Program-made: the position numbers and the translations under genes | Notes under the pieces: generated by a model | The model's database searches: none | What the model was told of the DNA's origin: nothing | Seen by the model: the letters and a program-made list of their open reading frames with translations, nothing else | Shown here: piece by piece, positions 14,683 through 24,123 of the stretch | Position numbering within the stretch: the stretch's first letter is position 1 | Layout: every line of letters starts with the position of its first letter | Assembly: GCA_010909165.1 (NCBI GenBank) | Contig: MU008162.1 | Location: 372,001 to 436,000, forward strand | DNA: 64,000 bases | Reading direction: 5' to 3' | DNA from: Anthoceros angustus | Taxonomy: Eukaryota > Streptophyta > Anthocerotopsida > Anthocerotales > Anthocerotaceae

Positions 14683-14845
14683 TTGAGGACCGGACCCTGG
14701 TAATAAGTTCGGACCTTGAGGTCCGAACCCCAGAGATGAGACCGGACCCAGAGGACCAGACTCTGGAAATAAGGCCGAACCCTGAAGTTCGGACCCCGGA
14801 GTCGAGACCGGACCCCGAGGTCCGGACTTGGGAGGTGAGGGGGAG
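14683..14845. repeat. 33-bp imperfect tandem repeat, about five copies
   Basis: GC-rich units built around GACCGGACCC.GAGGTCCG. Each unit is partly self-complementary (GGTCCG/CGGACC). The plus strand is open and gives degenerate 11-residue repeats of the type PEVRTPExRPD. The surrounding 112-codon ORF at 14541-14879 has no other support as a gene. 14850-15281 is the upstream region of the next gene, with nothing else recognised. Confidence 0.8.
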
Positions 14846-15281
14846 CCCCCTCCGACTCATATGCATCCTAGTTGATTGATGTGTTGTCCAACTTGTACTA
14901 GCATCTCATTTTATTTTGGACAAAAGTTGACAAACATCTCCTAGAGAAACAATTTGTGTAAAGCTATATTGAAACATTACACTTTATTCAAAGATACATA
15001 GATGAGACAAATCAGGCATATATAAATTTATAGATCTTGCAAGTTTCTATTCATCACTAATAAAAATCTTCTTGATATTTTTAAGACAGTTTTACTGCAA
15101 TTCCTTTGTTATTTCCAAGTTTACATCCTTCTTTCACCTTTTGTACAAATCAAGAAGTTCATTTTTTAAAAGACCGTCAAAAGAAGTTTTACTAGCTAGC
15201 TATGTAGTCGTCGATACTTCTGCATTAGGTGCACGAGTTGGCTAGGCCAGTTATCGTTTTGCAAGTGCAAAGGTAGAGGCA

Positions 15282-15927
15282 ATGCCGGCTCCCAAGTACT
15301 ACTGCGATTACTGCGACAAGCAGTTCGACGATACGCCGGCTGCTCGTCGCCGCCATCTCTCTGGTCCTCTGCACCAGCGCGCCAAGAAGCAGTGGTTTGA
15401 TTCATTCAAAGGTAGGGAGACCTGCAGCACCTGCATGTCTGCTGTGTGGCTGACCTTCACTTCGACTTTCTCCCTGGTTCTGTGTTGTGATGCAGACGAA
15501 GACCAAACCCGTGGGCAAGGACAAAATGCTCCGCGAGGACTAGTATGTAATCAATTTTCCAATACTGTAAGTTCATCCTGTTCTGAGAAGATTTGAGAGT
15601 TTTGGACTGAGAATTTCGGATGGCCGGACCGCTTTGTGTGGCTCTAAGGATCGACTTGTGTGTTTGTAGGGTTTCTGCCCTTTCGGGGAGCAGTGTAGAT
15701 ATGCCCATCTTGTACAAAGCCCTTGGCCGGCAGTCCCCAGTAAGAACAAGTTTCTCGTATTCTTGAATCGGAATGGGGCTGGGTTCTAGACTGAAGACAA
15801 AAACAGCCAACGTTTTCTCTTGTCCTGTGCAGTGTTGCCTGCTGCCCGTCCGGAGAATTACCTTCCACCATCTCTCCAGCCTCCAAGAGAACACTACAGC
15901 CACCTACCTCCTGTGGAGTGGGGCTGA
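15282..15927 (+). CDS. U11/U12 snRNP 20K-like zinc-finger protein (CCCH, ZMAT5 type)
   Basis: Homologue of the minor-spliceosome U11/U12-20K protein. Exon 1 (15282-15411) encodes a U1C-like C2H2 finger, YYCDYCDKQF..RRRHLSGPLHQ, and the conserved KKQWFDSFK. Exons 2 (15496-15566) and 3 (from 15670) together make a CCCH finger, C-x8-C-x5-C-x3-H (VCNQFSNT|GFCPFGEQCRYAH). The last exon ends with LPPSLQPPREHYSHLPPVEWG, here broken as LPPSLQPPRE then HYSHLPPVEWG, matching the family C-terminus. The exon 3/4 junction is not settled: the obvious donor (after 15740) and acceptor (before 15833) would shift the frame, while an acceptor after AAAACAG near 15806 keeps it. Expected length about 125-135 aa. 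It probably acts in the nucleus at U12-type introns. Confidence 0.85.
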
Positions 15928-16279
15928 TAAAGGACCCACTGTTGTACGAACTGAAGGCGCTCATGCACTACAAGAACTGGATGTATACTTCTGTTCTTCG
16001 TCAGCAAGACAGAGTTGTCGGGTTGTGCACAAGATGCTGCCGTCAATAGGCTCTTGTTGATTTGATAATGGAGGTAAAATGATTTGTATACAATCTGAAG
16101 ACAACTACTAGTACAGCTAGGAGGATATTAGTACAAGCCTGCCTGGATTTGTCACTGAGACAAACTTCCCTTGTCCTACTGATATGTACAGTGAGATAAG
16201 CTAGAGCAAGCTAGCGAGACGAATCTATGCAACACCCTTCACAAAAGAATAGCATGAGACCCTGATAATGGAGAGAAAA
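15928..16279. other. Intergenic, 3' ends of two convergent genes
   Basis: This stretch must hold the 3' UTRs of the zinc-finger gene (+) and PYRP2 (-). No gene, repeat or RNA was recognised. Confidence 0.5.
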
Positions 16280-17449
16280 TTACCGGTCTAATACAGCAAC
16301 GCGAGGCAATGGCCTCTGTGCTTCAACCTCAGGCTCTGGCTCGAGCTGCAGCTCGGGAGCGTCCAAATCCGCCAGATTTTTCAAGTCTACGACAGAAAGA
16401 TCATCCAAGCGGCACACAACCAGATCCGCAGCTCCCAACTCGAAAACAGGATGATTCCCAGCCACCGCCACACACTTCATGCCGCCATCATGCGCGGCCT
16501 CAACTGTAGAATTGGAGTTCCCAAACACGATGCACCTCTCGGGGATGAAGTTGAGCCGCTCAGCTGCATACATGAACAACTCGGGATCCGGTTTCCCCCG
16601 ACACACATCCTCCGCCGCGATCACGACAGAGAAGAAACCCTCCATCCCCAGAGCCTCGATGGCGCGGTCCAGGTAATGCCGCGGCCGGGTGGAGGCCATG
16701 GCCATGGGAACACTGAACTTCTTCAGCGTCTCCAGAAACTCCCGAGCCCCCGCCCGGAGCCGGTACGTCCCGCCCTGCATCTCCTCATACAGCTCCTCCT
16801 TCCTGGTAGCCAGCCGCTTGAGCTGGCGGAAGTCCCGAGTCCAACACAGCACCTCGGACAGCGCCTGCTCGTTCTTCATGCCCTCCGCCCGCTTGAGCAC
16901 GAACAGTGGGGGCTGCGGCCTCCCTTCCTCCTGCGCCAGCGCGCACCACGCCTTCCGCTCCAGATCCACATCGCTCTCCACCACCACGCCCTCCCACTCC
17001 AGCACCACTCCCAGCCACCCGCACCCCATCCGCTCCAGCCTCCGCAGCGGATTCTGCAGCGAGATATCATCCGCCCTGTTCTTCGGCAACACCGGCATAG
17101 ACAGCGGAGCGCTGGCCTGCAAGAAGGACACGTCCAGCGACTGCCGCGTGCCATCGCTCGGCACCTCGGTGGCATCATTCGCAAAGGACCGCAGCACAAC
17201 CATGGCCTGGGGTTTGGAAGCCTTCACGGGCCTCCCGGCCATCGCCAGCCTCCTCCACTTGCTCCCTTCCGAATCCAAGCACCAGGACACCGAGGCCCCA
17301 TCCCACCTCTCCTCCGACCACACTCCTGCCCGCATCCCGAGAAGGCTCACTCTCCCCCGCCCCGCCCGCTCCACATCTAACACCGCTCCTACCGAACCTA
17401 CCTGCATCCTCCCCGGATGCAGGGTTTCCACGAGCCGCAAGGACCCCAT
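16280..17449 (-). CDS. PYRP2: PYRP2-type HAD phosphatase of riboflavin synthesis, 389 aa
   Basis: Plastid 5-amino-6-(5-phospho-D-ribitylamino)uracil phosphatase by family; it removes phosphate from the riboflavin precursor. A single exon with very high GC. The first ~140 residues are family-variable and may include a transit peptide. HAD motifs follow: motif I is VLEWEG (150-154) rather than DxDG, motif II STR (253-255), motif III GKPDPE with Lys286, and motif IV IVFGNSNSTVEAA (307-319). Conserved stretches such as KRAEGMKNEQA, IAAEDV and ADLVVCRLDDLS match plant PYRP2. The Glu in place of the nucleophile Asp is, as I recall it, shared by plant members of this clade. The two long ORFs on the opposite strand here are GC shadows. 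Confidence 0.88.
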   Translation of the reverse strand: MGSLRLVETLHPGRMQVGSVGAVLDVERAGRGRVSLLGMRAGVWSEERWDGASVSWCLDSEGSKWRRLAMAGRPVKASKPQAMVVLRSFANDATEVPSDGTRQSLDVSFLQASAPLSMPVLPKNRADDISLQNPLRRLERMGCGWLGVVLEWEGVVVESDVDLERKAWCALAQEEGRPQPPLFVLKRAEGMKNEQALSEVLCWTRDFRQLKRLATRKEELYEEMQGGTYRLRAGAREFLETLKKFSVPMAMASTRPRHYLDRAIEALGMEGFFSVVIAAEDVCRGKPDPELFMYAAERLNFIPERCIVFGNSNSTVEAAHDGGMKCVAVAGNHPVFELGAADLVVCRLDDLSVVDLKNLADLDAPELQLEPEPEVEAQRPLPRVAVLDR

Positions 17450-18127
17450 GCCTGGAGGAGCTCACCAGCACCACAGTCCTGCGAATTCCTTTCCCTCACA
17501 ATCCCTTCAACACAATACGGGCAATCCAAATCCAATTCTCCCGATATACCTGTTCACGCAACCCCGACAGGCGAGGGAGGGGCCTCGCTCGCTCTCAGTC
17601 AGGCAGCTCCGGGGAAAAGCAAGCTGATGAAGGGAGTGTGGCGCACGGCACGGCACGGCACGGCACCAGGCTGCGAGATCAAACAAGGATGGAGCAGGCA
17701 GCGGGCGCATATATAGCCAGCCGATGCCGTGCCGGCCTGGGAGCAACTCGGAGGAGGCAGCAAGCTGCTCGGTGACGCGTTGAAGCTTCTTCTGTCCTCG
17801 GTCGACTCTTCCCGTCGGTCCTCTGCCTTTAGTCGGCTGGGGCGAGAGGTGCACGAAAGCCAATTGAACCTGGCCTGGAATCACACGCACTCCCGTTTTA
17901 CGTGGCACCCTGTCCAAGCAATTGTGCCCGATTTTTCCACCTCGCCACGTTTCCGTAGGTTCATTCTCCCACACACAATGCATATTCACGATTAAATACA
18001 GCGACACTTGCTTCGGATGCAATTTTATACCTTCCTAATAAAAACTTCGTACTTGGGGATGCACTTATAGACTCTTTTCATAATTTAAGTTATTTACTTC
18101 GAATGTATTTTTAGTAATAAAACTTAT
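17450..18127. other. Upstream region of PYRP2 with ACGGC pentanucleotide tract
   Basis: This holds the promoter and leader of the minus-strand PYRP2 gene. A short run of GCACG/ACGGC pentanucleotides lies at about 17642-17666. Near 18010-18140, a CTTCGGATGCA-like word recurs three times at roughly 50-70 bp spacing. No gene was recognised. Confidence 0.5.
17709..17716 (-). promoter_or_regulatory. TATA box candidate of PYRP2
   Basis: CTATATAT on the minus strand, about 260 bases upstream of the PYRP2 start codon. The distance allows a leader of roughly 230 bases. Confidence 0.4.
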
Positions 18128-18649
18128 CTACTTCAGATGCAAGGTTTTCTTCTTGATGAAAAGACGGTGTTTGACCTTGATGGTTGTGGCGCTACTTTTG
18201 CTGACGACCAGCCGGGTGTGCACCGGACCTGTAATATGGGGTCCGTTCCCAAGGGAATGATTGTTCCGCACGACCTCAGCAGCTTGATGTACCGCTCCCA
18301 CTGCCTTCAGGAGCTCCGCGTGATAATATGCGAAGTTTGAGTCGACCTGTTGGATGGCCTCCTCCACATGGGCTCGGAGCACTCGATACTCCCGCCTCCA
18401 AAGATCCTCCGGTAGCTTGGCGTGCCTGGTCGCTTGCTGCGCCGTTCCCATCGCGAGGTTGTCCAATCTGGTCCTGGCCGAATCTCGTGAAGCCATTAAG
18501 GCGGCTTCCGCTACCTTCTGGAGTCGTTGCTTCTTGTTGGCGCGTTCCTCCTCCTGTTGCTTTTGCAGCTCTGCCAACTTCCCGGCCATGGACCGGAGTT
18601 CTCCCTCCACCTTCCACAAGCAAATCAGCAGCTTCTGCTCCTCCTTCAA
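18128..18649 (-). CDS. Coiled-coil ORF, 173 aa, unassigned
   Basis: An open frame rich in Glu, Lys, Gln and Ala, with a heptad-like stretch at about residues 15-50 (AGKLAELQKQQEEERANKK). It has no known domain, no upstream TATA and no intron signals I can see. The Lys-rich C-terminal end runs into AT-rich sequence. It may be an exon of a mobile-element protein rather than a host gene. From 18690 to 19507 the sequence is AT-rich and no feature was recognised. Confidence 0.3.
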   Translation of the reverse strand: MKEEQKLLICLWKVEGELRSMAGKLAELQKQQEEERANKKQRLQKVAEAALMASRDSARTRLDNLAMGTAQQATRHAKLPEDLWRREYRVLRAHVEEAIQQVDSNFAYYHAELLKAVGAVHQAAEVVRNNHSLGNGPHITGPVHTRLVVSKSSATTIKVKHRLFIKKKTLHLK

Positions 18650-19933
18650 CGCCCTTTCCTGCTCCAGTCACTCGGGGTGTTTTTCCCAACTCAGCCTTTG
18701 TTTTTTTTTGACAATTTATATGGATTATGTAGATTAATTACAACATTAAGTAATTACAGATTAATTAAGAATCAAGAAAAGAGTCATAAAGTGCTTATGC
18801 GAAAAGGCAACTTAAACTTAATCTAAACGATGTGACTATTCACGAAAAGTCGTAACCCTAATGAAAAGACATCTACCTAACTCAACATCATACTAAGGAT
18901 TATTTATCGTAATTATCCTTAGACCTATAGTCATGATATCAACATAATACCAATACTCCCACTTGTTGAGTAGATCATGACCTAGACATTATCTGAATCA
19001 CGGTCTTCACTCTCGTGTGCTACCCGTGCGATTGGAATGATGCTCGCATTCATCAAATACAGAGCCATCATAATATAACTATTGAATGTCTCTAAAGATG
19101 GTCACATGGTTTGTACTTACCAAAAGCCAATTGGGCTGATGGATCTAGTGTTTGACCTCTTCATGGAAAGAGCGGACTGGGTGATAGATGGATGCTCAAG
19201 AAGCAGAGAGACTCACGTTGGTAGATCATATACCATGAGTGAACCATAGTCAAGGTAAGAGGCCATCAATCTTTTTTGTCCTGAATACATGAAGCTTTGC
19301 AAACGAATGACTATCTGGTCCAGGAACCATATTTCCCATCAATCCGCCCAACCCGGTTCGCCACCAAGCACTTTTCAAAGCTCTCAACTATCCGCTCTGA
19401 GAGCGAAGTTCAGAAATTCGAAAATTCAAATGCACCCTAACATTTTTTTGCTCAGGAGATAGCATGAGGGAGGTCAGTAAAGCTCAGGCCCTCCACACTG
19501 CATATGATTCAAGAACAGCATAATATTTGAAGCGGCTGAATATACATCAAGCGGCTTTTGACGTGAATATACGCGAAACGGGGTTTTCGATGGGCATTGA
19601 AATGTGTATTTGAGCATACCCTGCAGAAGAAGGCACACAATTAGGGTGTCGAGAGAATTTTATATATTTTAGCGGCTTACAATGGTAGACGAAGGATTTG
19701 ACCTACAGGTAGACCATTGTTTTCAATGGAAATGATGCCCATGTCGTTAGTGCATGCCATTCGTTAAACAACAGGAAATGAACATGGGCGACCATCTCTG
19801 CAGCAGCATCGAAGGGAATGCATACGGCTATTTCTATATGCGTGCTATACATCCAATCCAGACACGGTCGATGTCATTGTGTACAACAGCCGAGGGCGTG
19901 AAGACCCTAAACACGCCGTAAGTGACACACCTA

Positions 19934-19953
19934 GGCGCCGGCATGCCGGCGCC
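19934..19953. repeat. GC-rich perfect palindrome, copy 1
   Basis: A 20-bp perfect palindrome with core CGCCGGCATGCCGGCG. It is followed by CCAAG, as is copy 2. Confidence 0.95.
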
Positions 19954-19979
19954 CAAGTCATGCTCAAAGGCTACGTGCA

Positions 19980-20005
19980 TTGGGCGCCGGCATGCCGGCG
20001 CCCAA
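19980..20005. repeat. GC-rich perfect palindrome, copy 2
   Basis: A 26-bp perfect palindrome with the same core as copy 1, extended by GG and then TT/AA on the outside. Its centre lies 49 bp from that of copy 1. Confidence 0.95.
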
Positions 20006-20236
20006 GATTCATGGCCTTTGGCAATGACTGCTGGACGTCCAACAAACACTTTCCTTCTGCCGAGAAACTACCTGAACCGTAATGGCTTCTCCGGACTGCT
20101 CAACATCGGTTAGACACCCTAGGCTAGTGGCTAAGAAACCACCTGAACCGTGATGGCTTCTCCAGACTGGCTATCAAAAACAAGGAGCATGGGGGAGCAT
20201 AAGGGCATGATGAAGAAGAAGAAGAAAAATGAGGGC

Positions 20237-20266
20237 ATGAGGGCGCCGGCATGCCGGCGCCCTCAT
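20237..20266. repeat. GC-rich perfect palindrome, copy 3
   Basis: A 30-bp perfect palindrome, the longest of the set: the common 22-bp centre flanked by ATGA and TCAT. Confidence 0.95.
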
Positions 20267-20317
20267 TTCAACATATACTTTGTCCCTCAATTATTTGTAC
20301 ATGGGAAAGTTAATGGA

Positions 20318-20368
20318 GTGGTAAGCCCTAAAAGTTGGAAATAAGAGGTCTTGAGTTCAAGTCTTCTT
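20318..20368 (+). repeat. tRNA-like (SINE-like) segment 1
   Basis: GGAGTGGTAAGCCC followed about 30 bases later by GAGTTCAAGTC resembles the A and B boxes of tRNA-derived SINEs. It ends three bases before palindrome copy 4. No clamp structure of a working tRNA can be drawn. Confidence 0.35.
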
Positions 20369-20370
20369 CT

Positions 20371-20394
20371 AGGGCGCCGGCATGCCGGCGCCCT
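20371..20394. repeat. GC-rich perfect palindrome, copy 4
   Basis: A 24-bp perfect palindrome with the shared 22-bp centre and an A/T outer pair. Confidence 0.95.
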
Positions 20395-20907
20395 TTGAAG
20401 GTGAACTTTTCATGTTGTGTAGGGAATAGGTAATATATGTATCGAAATGAGAGCATAGTATGTGTTGTAAAAGTGATTGGTTTGGTTTAAATTCCCTTAT
20501 TCTAATAATTTGTATACTTGAACTCAAAATCATGGAAATTATTTTTAAATTTCAAAGGTTTTCTAAGCACGCCGTTTGAAATTACCCATGCCCTAATATT
20601 CATGATCTCAAATTTCACTTGAATCGGAATGGAGAAGAGAGACATGACACGGCCAAGTTTCTTCCCTATTCTCGAGCTCCGTGTAGGCCGCGACTATCTT
20701 TCTACGGAGGTCATAGCAATTGAATACGTTTTTTGTATGTTGGACACCATCTTTGTGAGCGACCAAGGCTGCGTCGTGATCGGAAGTGTGAAAGGTGGTG
20801 TGTTTTTTCTCATTCTCTTGCGCAAGCAAGCGATGCGTGGCCTAATATATGTAAGTCATAATGTGCATGGGTGCAGGACAAGTGGTTGTAAGCCCTAGTG
20901 TTAATGC

Positions 20908-21013
20908 GAACGCAGGCACACCGGCGCTCATAGAAAACCTATTTAAGGACGCCGGCATGCCGGCGCCCTATGGAGGGAGCATAAGAGCATAGGGTGCTAG
21001 CATATTGGCACCT
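20908..21013. repeat. Three degenerate palindrome copies
   Basis: At 20950-20965 the 16-bp core is intact and the next pair is mismatched. At 20908-20929 a copy keeps about 16 of 22 positions. At 20992-21013 a copy differs from the consensus at eight positions, all of them C-to-T or G-to-A. Confidence 0.75.
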
Positions 21014-21068
21014 TCATTAGTATATGTTATTTGCATATCATAAAGTTTTGTTGTCTCCTAAAGTTGGT

Positions 21069-21117
21069 AAAGTGGTAAAAAACTCGGCTAAGAATCATAG
21101 ATCGCGAGTTCGAGATC
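21069..21117 (+). repeat. tRNA-like (SINE-like) segment 2
   Basis: GGTAAAGTGGTAA and, about 30 bases on, GCGAGTTCGAGATCC resemble tRNA A and B boxes and match segment 1 in layout. This segment lies about 55 bases after the last degenerate palindrome. Confidence 0.35.
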
Positions 21118-21428
21118 CAATTATAGTTTTATATTAGTTAAGTTGAGTTTCTTTTGGGGCATCTGCACCCCATCTTGCACCATACCGAGGCAAAATTTTG
21201 TCCAAACGGACCAAACCGACGGGCAAGAATAAGACCCAAATGCGTGGCAGAACATTAAGAATCATGGGTTTTGGGACTGTACAGTGAATCTGAAATTGGT
21301 CCGGGGTTTCTGAAAGCGGCTTCGTATATTCAGCCGCTTCAAATATTATCGTGTTCAAGGTACTTACGCCCTTTTCGACCTTCAGGAGTTAAGTGAAACA
21401 TAAGGCATACAAAAGAAAAAGGAGAAAG

Positions 21429-21665
21429 AATCAACAAAGGGAAAAGCATCGTCGAAGAAAGTGGTAAAGGAGTCAATGTCACCCGCAATGGAAATAGATC
21501 CTTCAAAATCAACAAAGGGAAAGCATCGTCGAAGAAAGTGGTAGAGGAGTTGATGCCACCCACAATGGAAAGGGATTCCGCAAAATCAATAAAGAGAAAA
21601 GCATCGTCAAAGAAAGTGGTAGATGAGTTGATGCCACCCATAGTGGAAAGAGATCCCATTAAGAT
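21429..21665 (+). pseudogene. Three 77-78-bp repeats encoding a KASSKKVV motif
   Basis: Three tandem units each encode KASSKKVV followed by EELMPPTMERD or a close variant. Units two and three are in frame and run to a stop after IFSMLRR at about 21686. Unit one is thrown out of frame by a single missing A. This looks like the broken end of a lysine-rich repetitive protein gene; the family was not recognised. Confidence 0.45.
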
Positions 21666-22228
21666 ATTCAGCATGTTGAGACGTTAGGCATGGGCGCAAC
21701 TCTAAGTGCAAACCCTAGGGAACTCATTCTCACAATACACGGGAATCAAGAGCATCATGTCAACAATCATATCATCGTCCTTATGTTTAAGAGGCAAGGT
21801 AACTTAAAAGATTTCCTAGAGTGAGAGTAGTCTTAGAATTTACTCATAGGAATGAAAGGTTGGTGCGCAAACAACCACAGCGCTAGAATCACAGCATGTT
21901 TTGTAAAGACCCTAAACGATTTATATTTCTGCCGGCCTTAAAAATGACCTTGTTTTAAGAAACCTCAAAATTTGATATCATTTGAAAACAAATATGTTTA
22001 TCCAATTGTAAATAAGATCATAACTCTTCGATACAGCCGTTTTCAGTGTGGATTTTCCGGCGTGCAATTTGCGGTTCGCTGAAGTCTGTGTGCGAAAAGG
22101 GATTATTGGAGATACCCATTCCTACCTAGACGTTGTTCAAATTTATCATTGGCGAACAACAGGCAGCAAACCCTCGTGCTCATGTAAAGAATTTGAGTAC
22201 GGGGTGTTCACATGTTTGGAAGAGTCAT

Positions 22229-22413
22229 AGATATTTACCACAAAGGGTAGTATTTCCTTGCATGTTAGTAAAGAGTCAGTACATTTACCACAAAGGGGAG
22301 CATTCTCTTGCTCAAACATCTACGATAATGGGAGGTATTTCCTGCGTAGATATTTACTACAAAGTAGAGCATTTCCTTGTGCAGATATTTACCACAAAGG
22401 GGAGCATTTTCTA
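22229..22413. repeat. Imperfect tandem repeat with TTTACCACAAAGGGGAGCAT
   Basis: About four irregular units of 35-60 bp carry TTTACCACAAAGGGG followed by AGCATT and CCTTG. No coding sense was seen. From 22414 to 22770 nothing was recognised. Confidence 0.6.
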
Positions 22414-22769
22414 GGGCAGTTATTTCCTTGATGAAAGTCTAAATACCAGAATTTTCTTGTAGTCCATTGTTTGATAGAAGTATAGATGATATCATTTTCT
22501 TACAATCGGTTGCATGATGGAAGTCTGAGCAGTATATGGACAACCCTTGCAAAAAACGGTACGGATAGTAACTTTTGAAAATTAATAAAAAAGATACTAC
22601 CTACACCTACCTGTATATAAAAAATGGTTCTGATGTTGATGTTCTCAGGGACAAGTAAGGTGGTTAACTTGCGCTAATATCAAGTCATATACCACCTTGC
22701 ATTGTTGTTTTGATCTCCAGATCAAAACAATGGAAGCCCAAATGGAAGCCCAAACACCCCTCTTTCCTC

Positions 22770-23095
22770 GATGGCTTTCTTTCAACAGCGGGCATCCATC
22801 GCCTTGTAGAGGGCACTGGCCAACGCTATTTATAGGACGACAACAAGTGCAGGAGATGTGGCATCAACGGTACAAATTGTAGGTAAGCCTTTTCTCATCT
22901 TGAACAAGGAAATAGTCGAGGCGATAAGTAGCTTTGGCGGTAGATAGCTTAGGGTTGGCACTTGTGGGGGAACTAGCCCCCGGCTCTTGGCCCTTTAATG
23001 GGTTGGCCCCGACGGGTTTGCGGTGGATGGATTTTCCCGTCTCTTCTTTTTAGTAAAGTCTCCATTGCCATCCATCTCTGTTTTACAATAAAGTC
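22770..23095. repeat. Dispersed repeat, family 2, copy B
   Basis: This is the partner of 9471-9735 in the same orientation, ending in a TTTTACAATAAAGTCTC segment like the other copy. From 23096 to 24123 there are only short ORFs without recognisable features; this stretch includes the downstream region of the RING ligase gene. Confidence 0.55.
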
Positions 23096-24123
23096 TCTAT
23101 AGTCGCGTTGCATTGGTTGGAGGCGCTTTAGGCGGACAAGAGGGCGACCCGTCGCTCATCACCCTTTGGAAGTCGCAACACAACACAGTTCAGCACAGGC
23201 TGTAGCATTGACCCTGGCAGATAGATGTTAATACAGGACGGAATCTATGTACATACACCTCCGACTCGTAAGCCAGCGGAGATGCCCAAAACATTCCTAT
23301 GTCTCAAATGCCCGACAGAACACGAAGACTCATAATGCGTGAGGATCAAGACCTCTCAGAGGCTCGCCAAAGAGTTTATCAAGAAACAACGTCATCCGCA
23401 GATGCTGCTCTTTTGTGCCAGACGAAACACAAACCAGCCGACACCTCAAGGTTGACGATTCGTGTGGAAGCTCCGAGATGCAGTCGGCAATAGATAGTCG
23501 GCACAGTAACAATAGTTTGGATATCCACCACCTTCTCGAACACAGGTCCATAAAGAGCTCGACGGGCGACTTTCCCGACAAGCTAAGGAAGAGGCTAGGC
23601 CGCCCATTTCTTTAGAGTGACCTGTTTGTACCTGATGACTGCAATTACAATTTGCGACAATTTCTGTATCTGTATAACTCACAGTGACGTCCAAAATGTG
23701 TAAAGTCTTGCCACGGGTTTTGATGTCCTGTCCAAACTCATCAAGTACTGGATGCCAAGCCAGTACATGGCGCAGCCTATTATTGTCAATATGCTAGAAA
23801 TCACGTCCAACTGCTGACTGCCTGAATTCATCCTTTCATAACCCCAGCCAGTGCGGTCCCAGCCATTCTGATCCTTGACCCTCATAACTCCAGCCAGTCT
23901 CGTGTAGACCCTTATGCCAGTCCGTCTGTATTTCCATCTATATTACTCTAGCAAGCCAAAAACCGACATGAAACTAGCCTGGAAGGACTGGTTTCCTGAG
24001 AGCCCCTGAACAGCTCAGTGCTGTTTAGGTGCGGTGATTCAAAAGTAGCACCTGTATGCATGGTACTGCACCCACAGACGTCGGAGCAGAGACAGGCTAA
24101 CGTGACCCACAAAATGCCTCCCA

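Larger units (their letters stand above)
19508..21360. mobile_element. 1.85-kb segment between inverted repeats, carrying a palindrome cluster
   Basis: A 26-bp stretch at 19520-19545 (containing AATATTTGAAGCGGCTGAAT) is repeated as an exact reverse complement at 21324-21349. Similarity continues with mismatches for about 10 bases outward and 15 inward. Between them lie all the GC-rich palindromes listed separately and two tRNA-like segments. No ORF of note is present. It could be a non-autonomous DNA transposon or two opposed insertions of one element; target-site duplications were not evident. Confidence 0.5.

Noticed and set aside
16451-17627. Two long plus-strand ORFs of 309 and 312 codons
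   Set aside because: They lie antisense to the well-supported PYRP2 gene in very GC-rich sequence, have no domains, and are Pro/His/Arg- or Ser-rich as expected for shadows.
20237-20266. Palindrome as a transcription terminator or bacterial operator
   Set aside because: Plant nuclear context, no adjacent gene end, no T tract, and the same word recurs without genes.
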